Shown here: one piece after another, positions 1 through 7,393 of the stretch
Position numbering within the stretch: position 1 is the first letter of the stretch
Layout: the number at the start of each line of letters is the position of its first letter
Assembly: GCA_041687675.1 (NCBI GenBank)
Contig: JAWLBM010000041.1
Location: 1-41,572, forward strand
DNA from: JAWLBM01 sp041687675
GTDB lineage: Bacteria > Pseudomonadota > Alphaproteobacteria > Rhizobiales > Pleomorphomonadaceae
Direction of reading: 5' to 3'
DNA length: 41,572 bases
Position numbers and translations under genes: made by a program
The notes under the pieces: model-generated
What the model saw: only the letters and a program-made list of their open reading frames with translations
Told to the model about the DNA's origin: nothing
The model's database searches: none

Positions 1-12
1 CCACCCCCGCAA

Positions 13-60
13 AGCCGCCCGCCCGCTACAGCGCTGTGGATGGCGCGCGTGCGGGCGGCT
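13..60. repeat. 10-bp inverted repeat
   Basis: The arms agccgcccgc (13-22) and gcgggcggct (51-60) are perfect reverse complements separated by 28 bases. There is no T-run after either arm. It may be the terminator hairpin of a gene lying to the left of the window, or chance in very GC-rich DNA. Confidence 0.4.
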
Positions 61-100
61 TCGCTACCGTCGAGCTACACCACGCGGCGGGACACGACCG

Positions 101-171
101 AACTCCCTCACCGCATTGACTCCGCGAGGTTTTCTGGATCCCGGCTTTCGCCGGGATGACGTGGCGCGGGT
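101..171 (+). repeat. Dispersed repeat, copy with one palindrome
   Basis: This segment matches 566-636: both begin aactccctca, continue with gcattga and gttttct, and end in the palindrome and then gatgacgtggcgcggg. The palindrome atcccggctttcgccgggat lies at 138-157. The same 20-bp core occurs at 541-560, 603-622, 8001-8020 and 8061-8080, so it is a dispersed REP-like element. Confidence 0.85.
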
Positions 172-210
172 GGGAGCCCTCCCGGCCGGGCTCCCCTCAC
201 CCGCCGGCAT

Positions 211-314
211 CTTCTCCCCGGGAGGGGAGAAGGGGAGTGGCGGCTCGCGGCGAATCCCACCGGCCGGAGGAGTGCCGGGCCGGGCGCCGTCCCTTCTCCC
301 CTCCCGGGGAGAAG
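211..314. repeat. Inverted pair of a second palindrome family
   Basis: The 22-bp segments at 211-232 and 293-314 are exact reverse complements of each other, and each is itself nearly palindromic (cttctcccc / ggggagaag). The flanking gcggatgaggg-type sequence on the right and ccctcacccgcc on the left are also partly complementary. This is the usual layout of a paired REP element. It differs in sequence from the atcccgg family. Confidence 0.8.
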
Positions 315-537
315 GTGCCCCGAAGGGGCGGATGAGGGTCCCTGGCCTCCGGCGGCACCCGGCCCGGTTGTTCCCAGCTCTCCCAGCTGCGCCCTTCCGG
401 GCTGTCACGTCCGCCGATGCTTCCGTCCCGCACCCACCGATTCGCCCGCCTTGCCGAGGTCACGGCCCTGCTCTTTCGCTGAGGCCGCCATCACAGCACC
501 GCTTGGCCGAGCAGGAGGTCCACGGCGGATGATCGAC

Positions 538-636
538 GTCATCCCGGCGAAAGCCGGGATCCAGGAACTCCCTCAAAGCATTGATCTAGTTATGTTTTCT
601 TGATCCCGGCTTTCGCCGGGATGACGTGGCGCGGGA
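538..636. repeat. Paired REP-like palindromes
   Basis: Two copies of the atcccggctttcgccgggat palindrome (541-560 and 603-622) sit in opposite orientation, flanked by gtc...cca (538-563) and tgatc...gac (601-625), with a 37-bp spacer. The unit of about 88 bp resembles the 86-bp pair inside cobN at 7998-8083. Such pairs can fold into a long hairpin and could affect 3' ends of the DUF3750 transcript. Confidence 0.85.
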
Positions 637-659
637 GGGCGCCTTCCCGGCCTCCCCTC

Positions 660-1391
660 TCACATGCCCAGCCGGCCGAGGCCCGGGAGCTTGATCGCGG
701 GGTCGCGGAGGTCGATCCCGGCGACGGAGCCGAGGAGGTTCACCTCCAGCCCCTCGCGCCAGCCGAGGGCAAGGCCCGCGTAGCCGCCGAGGCGCAGGCG
801 CAGGCCGCTGTCCGAGACCGCCAGCCAGCGCCCGTCGGTCGGATAGTCGCGGCCGATCGCGTTCGGCGGCAGCACCGCGTCGATCCCGGGCACCCGGTCG
901 ATCACGAAGGCGACGAAGGTGTTGGAGTTCGGCCCCGGCCAGGCCCGGTAGTCGCCGCGGCGGGAGAAGGGATAGGCGGCCACCGCCGCCTCGATCTGCG
1001 GGATCAGCGCCGCCGCCTCCGCGCCGTCGGCGGCGAACACCTCGCGCGGGGCGTCGCCGAACCAGCGGCCGTCGGCGACGAAGCCGTTGACGCGGATCGG
1101 ATCGCCCCAGCCGGTCTTGTCCCAGCGGGTGTAGGCCCTCTCGCCCTCCCGCTTCACCACGATCCAGGAGTGGACGGAGAAGATGCCGCGCCAGCGGACG
1201 GTGCGGGCGGCGAAGATCCGCACCAGCGCATCCGGGTGGGCGGCCGGGTCGGGCAGCAGGCCGGCGCTGCCGCGGTCGCGCGAGCGCCAGGGCGTCCCGG
1301 GGTCCGTCGCCTGCCAGATCCCGGCGGAGACGGCGATCGGCACCACGAAGAAGAGAAGGAAGGCGAGGAGCAGGCGGCGCAGCAGTTTCAT
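660..1391 (-). CDS. DUF3750 family protein
   Basis: A 243-residue protein with an N-terminal hydrophobic segment (about residues 5-25, after MKLLRR), so probably membrane-anchored with the rest periplasmic. The central motif VHSWIVVKREG and the later WPGPNSNTFVAF are what I recognise as DUF3750, a family of unknown function. The ATG at 1391 is chosen because the hydrophobic anchor starts directly after it; the frame is open to 1454, but the extra residues are arginine-rich. The gene is divergent from cobD, with 186 bases between them. Its stop abuts the repeat cluster on the left. No link to cobalamin is evident beyond position. Confidence 0.8.
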   Translation of the reverse strand: MKLLRRLLLAFLLFFVVPIAVSAGIWQATDPGTPWRSRDRGSAGLLPDPAAHPDALVRIFAARTVRWRGIFSVHSWIVVKREGERAYTRWDKTGWGDPIRVNGFVADGRWFGDAPREVFAADGAEAAALIPQIEAAVAAYPFSRRGDYRAWPGPNSNTFVAFVIDRVPGIDAVLPPNAIGRDYPTDGRWLAVSDSGLRLRLGGYAGLALGWREGLEVNLLGSVAGIDLRDPAIKLPGLGRLGM

Positions 1392-1577
1392 CTCGTCGTC
1401 CGTCGCGCGGGCGGCATCGTGCCCTCTCCCTCTCCTCGCCCATGTCTCCGGCAACTATGTGGCGCGATCAGCCCGCACGTCCAGCGGACTTGAAGCTGGC
1501 GGCGGCGCCGCGCGCGCTTGCGGGCCGCCGGGCGATATGCGAGCGGAGGACGTCCCGCCGCCGCTCCCCGAGTCCCG

Positions 1578-2561
1578 ATGGATCCCGCCGCCAACCTCGC
1601 CCTCGTCGTGCTCGCCCTCGCCGTCGAGGCGGCCGTCGGCTACCCGGACCGGCTGTTCGCCCGGATCGGCCACCCGGTGACCTGGATGGGCGCGCTGATC
1701 GCCCGCCTCGACCAGGACCTCAACCGCGAGGCCGAGAGCTTCGCGCGTCGCCGCGCCAAGGGCGTCCTGGCGCTCCTGCTGCTGCTCGCCGTCTGCGGCG
1801 GGGCCGCGCTGGCGGCGGAGGCCGCGGCGACGGCGCTGCTCGGCTGGGCCGGCGCGGCGGTCCTGCTCGCGATCCTCGCCTCCAGCCTCTACGCCCAGCG
1901 CAGCCTCCACGCGCACGTCGCCGCCGTGGCGACGGGCCTCAGGGACGGCGGCGTCGACGGCGGGCGGCGGGCGGTGTCGATGATCGTCGGGCGCAACCCG
2001 GCGAGCCTCGACGGCTCGGGCATCGTCCGCGCCGCCATCGAGAGCCTCGCGGAGAACTTTTCCGACGGCATCACCGCGCCGGTGTTCTGGACCGCCCTCC
2101 TCGGCCTTCCGGGCGGCGTCCTCTACAAGGCGGCCAACACGGCCGATTCGATGATCGGCCACCGGAGCGAGCGCCACCGCGCCTTCGGCTGGGCCGCCGC
2201 CCGCTTCGACGACCTGGTGAACCTCCCGGCCTCGCGCCTCACCGCGCTGCTGCTCGTGCTCGCCGCCCTCGCCCCCGGATACGACGCACGGGGCGCGATC
2301 CGCGCGGTGCGGCGCGACGCCGGCCGGCACACCTCGCCGAACGCCGGCTGGCCCGAGGCGGCGATGGCCGGCGCCCTCGGCATCCGCATCGCCGGCCCGC
2401 GGGTCTACGGCGAGACGCGCGTCGAGGCCGCCTTCATGGGCGACGGCCGCGCCGACCTCCTGCCCGGCGACATCGACCGGGCGCTGCGGCTCTACCGGAT
2501 CGCGCTGGCGCTGCAGTTCGCGGCGTATCTCGGGCTGCTGGGACTTGCGCTGGCCGGCTGA
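1578..2561 (+). CDS. cobD: Adenosylcobinamide-phosphate synthase CobD (CbiB)
   Basis: A 327-residue integral membrane protein of the CobD/CbiB family, which joins adenosylcobyric acid to the (R)-1-amino-2-propanol moiety to give adenosylcobinamide (phosphate). Family signs are the N-terminal segment ending in YPDRLFARIGHPVTWMG, the block ESLAENFSDGITAPVFW, the segment YKAANTADSMIGH and the PNAGWPEAAMAGALG stretch. Several hydrophobic segments are visible, including one at the C-terminus. ATG 1578 is preferred over the earlier frame opening at 1518, whose extra residues are low in complexity. The gene converges on cobQ, whose stop is 9 bases away. In Salmonella nomenclature this gene is cbiB; Salmonella CobD is a different enzyme. 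Confidence 0.93.
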   Translation: MDPAANLALVVLALAVEAAVGYPDRLFARIGHPVTWMGALIARLDQDLNREAESFARRRAKGVLALLLLLAVCGGAALAAEAAATALLGWAGAAVLLAILASSLYAQRSLHAHVAAVATGLRDGGVDGGRRAVSMIVGRNPASLDGSGIVRAAIESLAENFSDGITAPVFWTALLGLPGGVLYKAANTADSMIGHRSERHRAFGWAAARFDDLVNLPASRLTALLLVLAALAPGYDARGAIRAVRRDAGRHTSPNAGWPEAAMAGALGIRIAGPRVYGETRVEAAFMGDGRADLLPGDIDRALRLYRIALALQFAAYLGLLGLALAG

Positions 2562-2570
2562 GCGGCGGCC

Positions 2571-4034
2571 TCAGCGCGCCGCGAGGGCGAGCATCCGCTC
2601 CACGTCCACATGGCGGGCGAGGTGCCCGGCGAGGCCGTCCAGCACCCGCTCGACCCCGGCCTCGTAGTCGAGGTCCGAGGCGGTGGCTCCGATCCAGGCA
2701 AGCAGCCGCCGGCGCTGCGCCTCGCCGGCGAACAGGCCGTGGCAGTAGGTTCCGGCGACCCGGCCGTCGGCCGAGCGGGCGCCCTCCTCCACCCCGCCGA
2801 TGCGGGCGAAGGGCCGCAGGCGGTCGGGTCCCTCCGTCACGCCGACGTGCATCTCGTAGCCGGCGAGCGGGACGTCGTCCGGCAGCGACACGCCCGTGAC
2901 CGGCGCCAGCCGCTTGGCGCCGGTCAGAACCGTCTCGACGTCGAGCAGGCCGAGGCCCTCCACGGTCCGCGGCGGCCCCTCGATGCCGTCCGGGTCGGCC
3001 ACCGTCCGGCCGAGCATCTGGTAGCCGCCGCAAAGGCCGAGCACCCGCCCGCCCTGTCGGACATGGGCGCGGATGTCGACGTCCCAGCCCTCCGACTTCA
3101 GCACGAGGAGATCGTCGATGGTGGCCTTGGAGCCCGGGATCAGCACGAGGTCGGCGCCCGCCGGCAGCGGCCGGCCGGGCCGGGCCAGCACCACCTCGAC
3201 GCCGGGTTCCTGGCGCAGCGGGTCGAGGTCGTCGAAGTTGGCGATTCGGGGCAGCACCGGCACGACGATCCGGCGGGCGCCGGCCTCCGAAACGTCCGCC
3301 CGCGAGGAGAGGCCGAGGGCGTCCTCCGCCGGCAGCCGGGCCGCCTCGGCGAAATGCGGGATCACCCCGAGCGGCGCCCAGCCGGTCCGGTCCGCGATGA
3401 TCCGCACCCCCTCGTCGAACAGCGAGACGTCGCCGCGGAAGCGGTTGACGAGGAAGCCGCGGACCATCGCCGCGTCCTCCGGGTCGATCACCACCTTCGT
3501 GCCGACGATCTGGGCGATCACCCCGCCGCGGTCGATGTCGCCGATCAGCACGACCGGCGTGCCGGTCGCCCGGGCGAAGCCCATGTTGGCGATGTCGCCG
3601 GCGCGAAGGTTCACCTCCGCCGCCGAGCCCGCCCCCTCGACGAGGACGAGGTCGGCTTCGGCCGAGAGCCGGCCGAAGCTGTCGAGCACCGCCTCCATCA
3701 GCCGCGGCTTCCAAGACTGGTACTCGCGCGCCCGCGCGGCGCCGATCATCCGTCCCTGCACCACCACCTGCGACCCGGTCTCCGACTGCGGCTTCAGGAG
3801 CACCGGGTTCATGTGGACCGAGGGCGGCACCCCGGCGGCGCGCGCCTGCAGGGCCTGCGCCCGGCCGATCTCGCCGCCGTCGGCGGTGGCGGCGGCGTTG
3901 TTCGACATGTTCTGCGGCTTGAACGGCAGCACCCGGAGCCCCCGCCGGGCGAACAGCCGGCAGAGCCCGGCGACGATCAGCGACTTGCCGACGTCGGAGC
4001 CCGTGCCCTGCAGCATCAGCCGCATCGCCGCCAT
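2571..4034 (-). CDS. cobQ: Cobyric acid synthase CobQ
   Basis: A 487-residue glutamine-dependent amidotransferase that amidates the b, d, e and g side chains of adenosylcobyrinic acid a,c-diamide. The N-terminal synthetase domain starts with the P-loop GTGSDVGKS (residues 10-18) and contains KPQNMSNN and VEGAGS. The C-terminal class I-like glutaminase domain has the nucleophile Cys in GLCGGYQMLG (about C335) and the His in GTYCHGLF (about H432). The start codon overlaps the cobO stop (TGATG), so the two are probably translationally coupled. A second in-frame ATG lies three codons downstream and could also be used. Confidence 0.95.
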   Translation of the reverse strand: MAAMRLMLQGTGSDVGKSLIVAGLCRLFARRGLRVLPFKPQNMSNNAAATADGGEIGRAQALQARAAGVPPSVHMNPVLLKPQSETGSQVVVQGRMIGAARAREYQSWKPRLMEAVLDSFGRLSAEADLVLVEGAGSAAEVNLRAGDIANMGFARATGTPVVLIGDIDRGGVIAQIVGTKVVIDPEDAAMVRGFLVNRFRGDVSLFDEGVRIIADRTGWAPLGVIPHFAEAARLPAEDALGLSSRADVSEAGARRIVVPVLPRIANFDDLDPLRQEPGVEVVLARPGRPLPAGADLVLIPGSKATIDDLLVLKSEGWDVDIRAHVRQGGRVLGLCGGYQMLGRTVADPDGIEGPPRTVEGLGLLDVETVLTGAKRLAPVTGVSLPDDVPLAGYEMHVGVTEGPDRLRPFARIGGVEEGARSADGRVAGTYCHGLFAGEAQRRRLLAWIGATASDLDYEAGVERVLDGLAGHLARHVDVERMLALAAR

Positions 4035-4645
4035 CAGAACTCGATCCCCGCCTGCGCCTTCACGCCGGACGCGAAATGGTGCTTCACCAGCGTCATCTCG
4101 GTGACGAGGTCCGCCGCCTCGATCAGGGGCGCCTTGGCGTTGCGGCCGGTGACGACCACGTGGAGGTCCGGCCGGCGGGCCTTCAGCGCCGCCACCACCT
4201 GGTCGAGGTCGAGGTGCTCGTAGCGCAGAGCGATGTTGAGCTCGTCGAGGACGAGGAGGCGGATCGAGGGGTCCGCCATCAGCTCCTCGGCCTTCGCCCA
4301 GGCCCGCCCGGCGGCGGCGACGTCGCGGCCGCGGTCCTGCGTCTCCCAGGTGAAGCCCTCGCCGAGGGTGTGCCAGGACACCTCGCCGAGCCGCTCCAGC
4401 ACCCGCCGCTCGCCGGTCTCCCAGGCGCCCTTGCCGAACTGGACGACCCCCACCTTCCAGCCATGTCCGAGGGCGCGGAGGGCGAGGCCGAAGGCGGCCG
4501 TGGACTTTCCCTTGCCCGGCCCGGTGTGGACGATGAGCAGGCCCTTCTCCGCGATCGTCTTCGCGGCGACCTCGGCGTCCTGCACGGCCTTGCGCCGGGC
4601 CATCTTCGCCCGGTGCCTCTCGGCGTCTTCGTCGGTTGCGGACAT
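4034..4645 (-). CDS. cobO: Cob(I)yrinic acid a,c-diamide adenosyltransferase CobO
   Basis: A 203-residue CobA/CobO/BtuR-type ATP:corrinoid adenosyltransferase, near the usual 200 residues. It transfers the 5'-deoxyadenosyl group of ATP to the Co(I) corrinoid. The modified P-loop HTGPGKGKSTAAFG is present, as are the WETQDRGRD segment, the LDELNIAL motif and the C-terminal KHHF/GIEF end. ATG 4645 gives the family's N-terminal lysine/arginine-rich lead. It is the first gene of a minus-strand cobO-cobQ pair and is divergent from the riboswitch-controlled cbtB operon. The riboswitch lies on the other strand and should not control this gene. Confidence 0.95.
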   Translation of the reverse strand: MSATDEDAERHRAKMARRKAVQDAEVAAKTIAEKGLLIVHTGPGKGKSTAAFGLALRALGHGWKVGVVQFGKGAWETGERRVLERLGEVSWHTLGEGFTWETQDRGRDVAAAGRAWAKAEELMADPSIRLLVLDELNIALRYEHLDLDQVVAALKARRPDLHVVVTGRNAKAPLIEAADLVTEMTLVKHHFASGVKAQAGIEF

Positions 4646-4729
4646 GATGGGCGGCGTCTCCGTTCGCTTGGCGGCCGGCCGAGTTCTCGCACGATCGGAC
4701 CCGCTTCGGAAGGAGGCAGCAGGGCGGCG

Positions 4730-4759
4730 TTGACTTCGGCCGCCGAAGGGAAGAAACAT
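4730..4759 (+). promoter_or_regulatory. Possible promoter of the riboswitch-cbtB operon
   Basis: TTGACT (4730-4735) and AAACAT (4754-4759) are spaced 18 bases apart. A start about seven bases downstream would fall at the beginning of the riboswitch. The -10 match is poor, so this is tentative; position is the main argument. Confidence 0.35.
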
Positions 4760-4761
4760 GG

Positions 4762-4946
4762 CTGCAGCGCAGGTCCTTCGCCCACGAAGGTGAAAAGGGA
4801 ATGCGGTCCAACCGGCGACGCCGGTCGAAGCCGCAGCTGCCCCCGCAACTGTGAACGGGAAGTCGGGCGCCACTCGCCACTGGTTCGGGAGACCGGGAAG
4901 GCGGCGTCCGGCGGTGATCCGTGAGCCAGGAGACCTGCCTGCGCTG
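4762..4946 (+). promoter_or_regulatory. Cobalamin riboswitch
   Basis: The conserved AdoCbl riboswitch blocks occur in order: gcgcaggtcc (P1 5' strand), ggtgaaaagggaatgcggt (4789-4807), the core gccgcagctgcccccgcaac (4830-4849) followed by tgtga, and the B12 box gccaggagacctgcc (4925-4939). The sequences at 4766-4775 and 4931-4945 can pair as P1. Downstream, gccgcc/ggcggc (4958-4963 and 4969-4974) form a small hairpin immediately before the cbtB ribosome binding site aaaggag. Control of translation is therefore more likely than termination, since no T-run is present. Expected effect: cobalamin represses cbtB and the genes behind it. Confidence 0.95.
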
Positions 4947-4988
4947 GACTGCCGATGGCCGCCGGAGGGGCGGCAAAGGAGAGACGGG

Positions 4989-5177
4989 ATGACCACGACC
5001 ACGATCCGCGCCACAGGCGGCGCGACGGCCAAGACCCGCAGCGATGTCCTGACCGCCGCCCTGGTGGCGATGGTCGCGGGGCTCGGGCTGGTGTTCACGG
5101 TGGGCTTCGCCCATCCGGAGCTCCTGCACAACGCCGCCCACGACTGGCGCCACTCCATGAGCTTCCCCTGCCACTGA
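4989..5177 (+). CDS. cbtB: CbtB, small cobalt transporter subunit
   Basis: A 62-residue protein with one transmembrane segment (about residues 20-42) and the CbtB-type C-terminus HPELLHNAAHDWRH...FPCH, rich in histidine and ending in Cys-His, plausibly a cobalt ligand site. CbtB accompanies CbtA in a predicted cobalt transporter known from B12-regulated loci. The ATG is preceded by aaaggag (4975-4981) and lies 42 bases after the riboswitch. cbtA starts 10 bases after its stop. The longer open frame upstream runs through the riboswitch and is not used. Confidence 0.93.
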   Translation: MTTTTIRATGGATAKTRSDVLTAALVAMVAGLGLVFTVGFAHPELLHNAAHDWRHSMSFPCH

Positions 5178-5187
5178 GGCGAGGTCC

Positions 5188-5901
5188 ATGCTCCGGACGG
5201 TTCTGGTGGTCGGCCTGCTGGCCGGGCTCGCGGCCGGGCTCGCGACAGCGGTCCTGCAGCATTTCACCACGGTTCCCCTGATCCTCGCCGCCGAGGCCTA
5301 CGAGACCGCGGCCGCCGACGGCGTTGCGCTCGCGGCTCATGGCGACGACGCGCCGGCGGCGGTTCCCGGTCACGCGCATGGCGCGGCGGCCTGGTCGCCG
5401 GCGGACGGGATCGAGCGGACGCTGGCGACCTCGGTCGCCACCGTCGTCTCGGCGATCGGCTTCTCGCTGGTGCTGATGGCGGCGATGCTGCTTGCGGGAG
5501 AGCGGATCACGCCCGCCCGGGCGCTCGCCTTCGCCGCCGCCGGCTTTGCGGCGACGGGACTGGCGACCGGCCTCGGCCTTGCACCGGTGCTTCCCGGCTC
5601 GGCCGCCGGGCCGGTCCTCGACCGCCAGGTCTGGTGGTTCGCCACCGCGATCGCCACGGCGGGCGGGCTCTACCTGATGCTCCGGGTGCGGACCGCCGTG
5701 GCGCTGGCGGCCGGGGCGATCCTCGTCGCCCTGCCGCATCTCGTCGGCGCGCCGCAGGCGGAGGGCTATGCGAGCCTCGTTCCCGCCGAACTCGCGGCGC
5801 ACTTCGCCTCCACCTCGCTGGTCGTCCATGCGGCCTTCTGGGCGATGGTCGGCGTCGCCACCGGCTGGCTCTGGCAACGGCTGGCACCCGCCGGGGCCTG
5901 A
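5188..5901 (+). CDS. cbtA: CbtA, cobalt transporter membrane subunit
   Basis: A 237-residue membrane protein of the CbtA family with about five to six hydrophobic segments: an N-terminal one (residues 3-25), then pairs near 80-105, 110-130, 150-175, 178-190 and 210-230. A histidine-bearing loop (AAHGDD...GHAHG, about residues 48-65) follows the first segment and may bind metal. Its role as a B12-regulated cobalt importer is predicted from family context, not proven here. It sits in the riboswitch operon between cbtB and the DUF1636 gene. Confidence 0.93.
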   Translation: MLRTVLVVGLLAGLAAGLATAVLQHFTTVPLILAAEAYETAAADGVALAAHGDDAPAAVPGHAHGAAAWSPADGIERTLATSVATVVSAIGFSLVLMAAMLLAGERITPARALAFAAAGFAATGLATGLGLAPVLPGSAAGPVLDRQVWWFATAIATAGGLYLMLRVRTAVALAAGAILVALPHLVGAPQAEGYASLVPAELAAHFASTSLVVHAAFWAMVGVATGWLWQRLAPAGA

Positions 5902-5934
5902 CGCCGTCCGGGCAACCGACACTGGGAATTTCAG

Positions 5935-6327
5935 ATGACCGCACCGGTCACCATCTTCGTCTGCTCCACCTGCCGCTCCGCCGGGGACGACCCGGCCGGC
6001 CCGCGCGCCGGCGCCCGCCTCGCCGCCGACCTCTTGCGCCGGGTCCGCCGGGGCAAGCCGGGCACCGAGGGGGTCGCGGTCGTGCCGGTCGAGTGCCTCA
6101 GCGTCTGCAAGCGGCCGGTCACCGTCTCCTTCGCGGCCCCCGGCAAGTGGACCTATGTCTACGGGGACTTCCCGCCCGACGCCGCCGAGGCGATCCTCGC
6201 CGCCGCCGGCCAGTACGCCGCCGCCCCCGAGGGCCTGATCCCCTGGCGGGAGCGGCCCGAGGCGCTGAAACGCGGCGTCGTCGCCCGCCTTCCCCCGTCA
6301 ACCAGTTTGCCCGAGGCCGCCGAATGA
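5935..6327 (+). CDS. DUF1636 family protein, probable thioredoxin-fold 2Fe-2S or metal-binding
   Basis: A 130-residue cytoplasmic protein. It has four cysteines in two pairs, C10-x2-C13 (VCSTC) and C54-x3-C58 (ECLSVCKRP), the arrangement of thioredoxin-like [2Fe-2S] ferredoxins and of DUF1636. The last thirty residues are less conserved-looking. Its stop overlaps the cobW start (ATGA at 6324-6327), so the two proteins are probably made together. DUF1636 proteins recur beside cobalamin genes, and a redox or metal-delivery role in cobalt handling is an inference. The experimentally proven function is unknown to me. Confidence 0.88.
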   Translation: MTAPVTIFVCSTCRSAGDDPAGPRAGARLAADLLRRVRRGKPGTEGVAVVPVECLSVCKRPVTVSFAAPGKWTYVYGDFPPDAAEAILAAAGQYAAAPEGLIPWRERPEALKRGVVARLPPSTSLPEAAE

Positions 6328-7370
6328 CCCTCTCCGCCAGGATCCCCGTCACCATCGTCACCGGCTTCCTCGGCGCCGGGAAGACGACGCTGATCCGCCA
6401 TGTGCTGGAGAACGCCGGCGGCCGTCGCCTTGCGCTGGTCATCAACGAGTTCGGCGACGTCGGCGTCGACGGCGAGATCCTGCGCGCCTGCGGCGTCGAG
6501 AGCTGCCCGGAGGAGGCCATTGTCGAGCTCGCCAACGGATGCCTCTGCTGCACCGTGGCCGACGACTTCATTCCCGCGGTAGAGGCGCTGCTGGCGCTGG
6601 AGCGCCGGCCCGACCACATCATCGTCGAGACCTCCGGCCTCGCCCTGCCGAAGCCGCTGGTGAAGGCCTTCGACTGGCCGGAGGTGCGGGCGAGGCTCAC
6701 CGTCGACGGCGTCATCGCCGTGGTGGACGGCGCCGCCGTCGCCGGGGGCCGTTTCGCCGACGACCCGGACGCGGTGCTCGCCCAGCGCGCGGCCGACGAG
6801 GCGGTCGACCACGACAACCCGCTGGAGGAGGTCTACGAGGACCAGCTGCTCTGCGCCGACCTCGTGATCCTCAACAAGGCGGACCTCCTCGACGCGGACG
6901 CCCTCGCCGCCGTGTCCGGCGAGATCGAGGCGGCTCTGCCGCGGGGGGTGAAGGTGGTGGCGACGCGCGAGGGCCGCGTCGACCCCGCCGTGCTGCTCGG
7001 CCTCTCGGCCGCCGCCGAGGACGACCTTTCGAACCGCCCCTCGCACCACGACGCCGAGCCCGGCCACGACCACGACGACTTCGACAGCTTCGTCGTCGAG
7101 GTCGGCGAGGTCGCCGACCCGGCGGCGCTGGTGGAGCGGCTGCGGGCGGTGGCCGAGGCGCACGACATCCTCAGGATCAAGGGCTTCGTGCCGGTGGCGG
7201 GCAAGCCGATGCGGCTTCTGGTCCAGGGCGTCGGCGGCCGCTTCCGCCACCATTTCGACCGCCCCTTCGCCGCCGGCGAGGCGCGGCGCGGGCGGCTGGT
7301 GGTGATCGGCGAGAAGGGGCTCGACCGCACCGCCGTCGAGGCCGGCCTCGGGGCACCCGCCGCGGCCTGA
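6324..7370 (+). CDS. cobW: CobW, G3E GTPase metallochaperone
   Basis: A 348-residue G3E-family GTPase. The Walker A motif is GFLGAGKTT (about residues 14-22), the metal-binding CxCC motif appears as NGCLCC, and NKAD is the G4 motif. A histidine/aspartate-rich stretch (HHDAEPGHDHDD, around residue 240) precedes the C-terminal CobW_C domain, which has FVPVAGKPMRLLVQGVGGRF. CobW is thought to deliver cobalt to the cobaltochelatase. It is coupled to the DUF1636 gene upstream, and cobN starts 23 bases after its stop, which fits that role. Confidence 0.95.
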   Translation: MTLSARIPVTIVTGFLGAGKTTLIRHVLENAGGRRLALVINEFGDVGVDGEILRACGVESCPEEAIVELANGCLCCTVADDFIPAVEALLALERRPDHIIVETSGLALPKPLVKAFDWPEVRARLTVDGVIAVVDGAAVAGGRFADDPDAVLAQRAADEAVDHDNPLEEVYEDQLLCADLVILNKADLLDADALAAVSGEIEAALPRGVKVVATREGRVDPAVLLGLSAAAEDDLSNRPSHHDAEPGHDHDDFDSFVVEVGEVADPAALVERLRAVAEAHDILRIKGFVPVAGKPMRLLVQGVGGRFRHHFDRPFAAGEARRGRLVVIGEKGLDRTAVEAGLGAPAAA

Positions 7371-7393
7371 CCGGCCGGGCAAGGGAGGGCGTG

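Larger units (their letters stand above)
1..659. other. Non-coding, repeat-rich leading region
   Basis: No convincing gene is seen here. The open frames on both strands are arginine/proline-rich and run through palindromic repeats, so I treat them as spurious. The stretch holds an inverted repeat (13-60), two copies of a roughly 71-bp direct repeat (101-171 and 566-636), and two classes of short palindromes listed separately. It lies downstream of the DUF3750 gene, whose stop is at 660. Confidence 0.7.

Noticed and set aside
1..100. A tRNA-like 5' half on the minus strand (gtgtagctcgacggtag) near 64-90.
   Set aside because: The D-stem does not pair properly and no anticodon arm or T-arm follows in the expected places.
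116..532. An open frame on the plus strand in the leading spacer.
   Set aside because: It runs straight through three palindromic repeats, has no ribosome site and gives a low-complexity product.
4851..4988. A longer cbtB starting at 4851.
   Set aside because: The extra 46 codons lie inside the cobalamin riboswitch core; the ATG at 4989 has a good ribosome site and the right family length.
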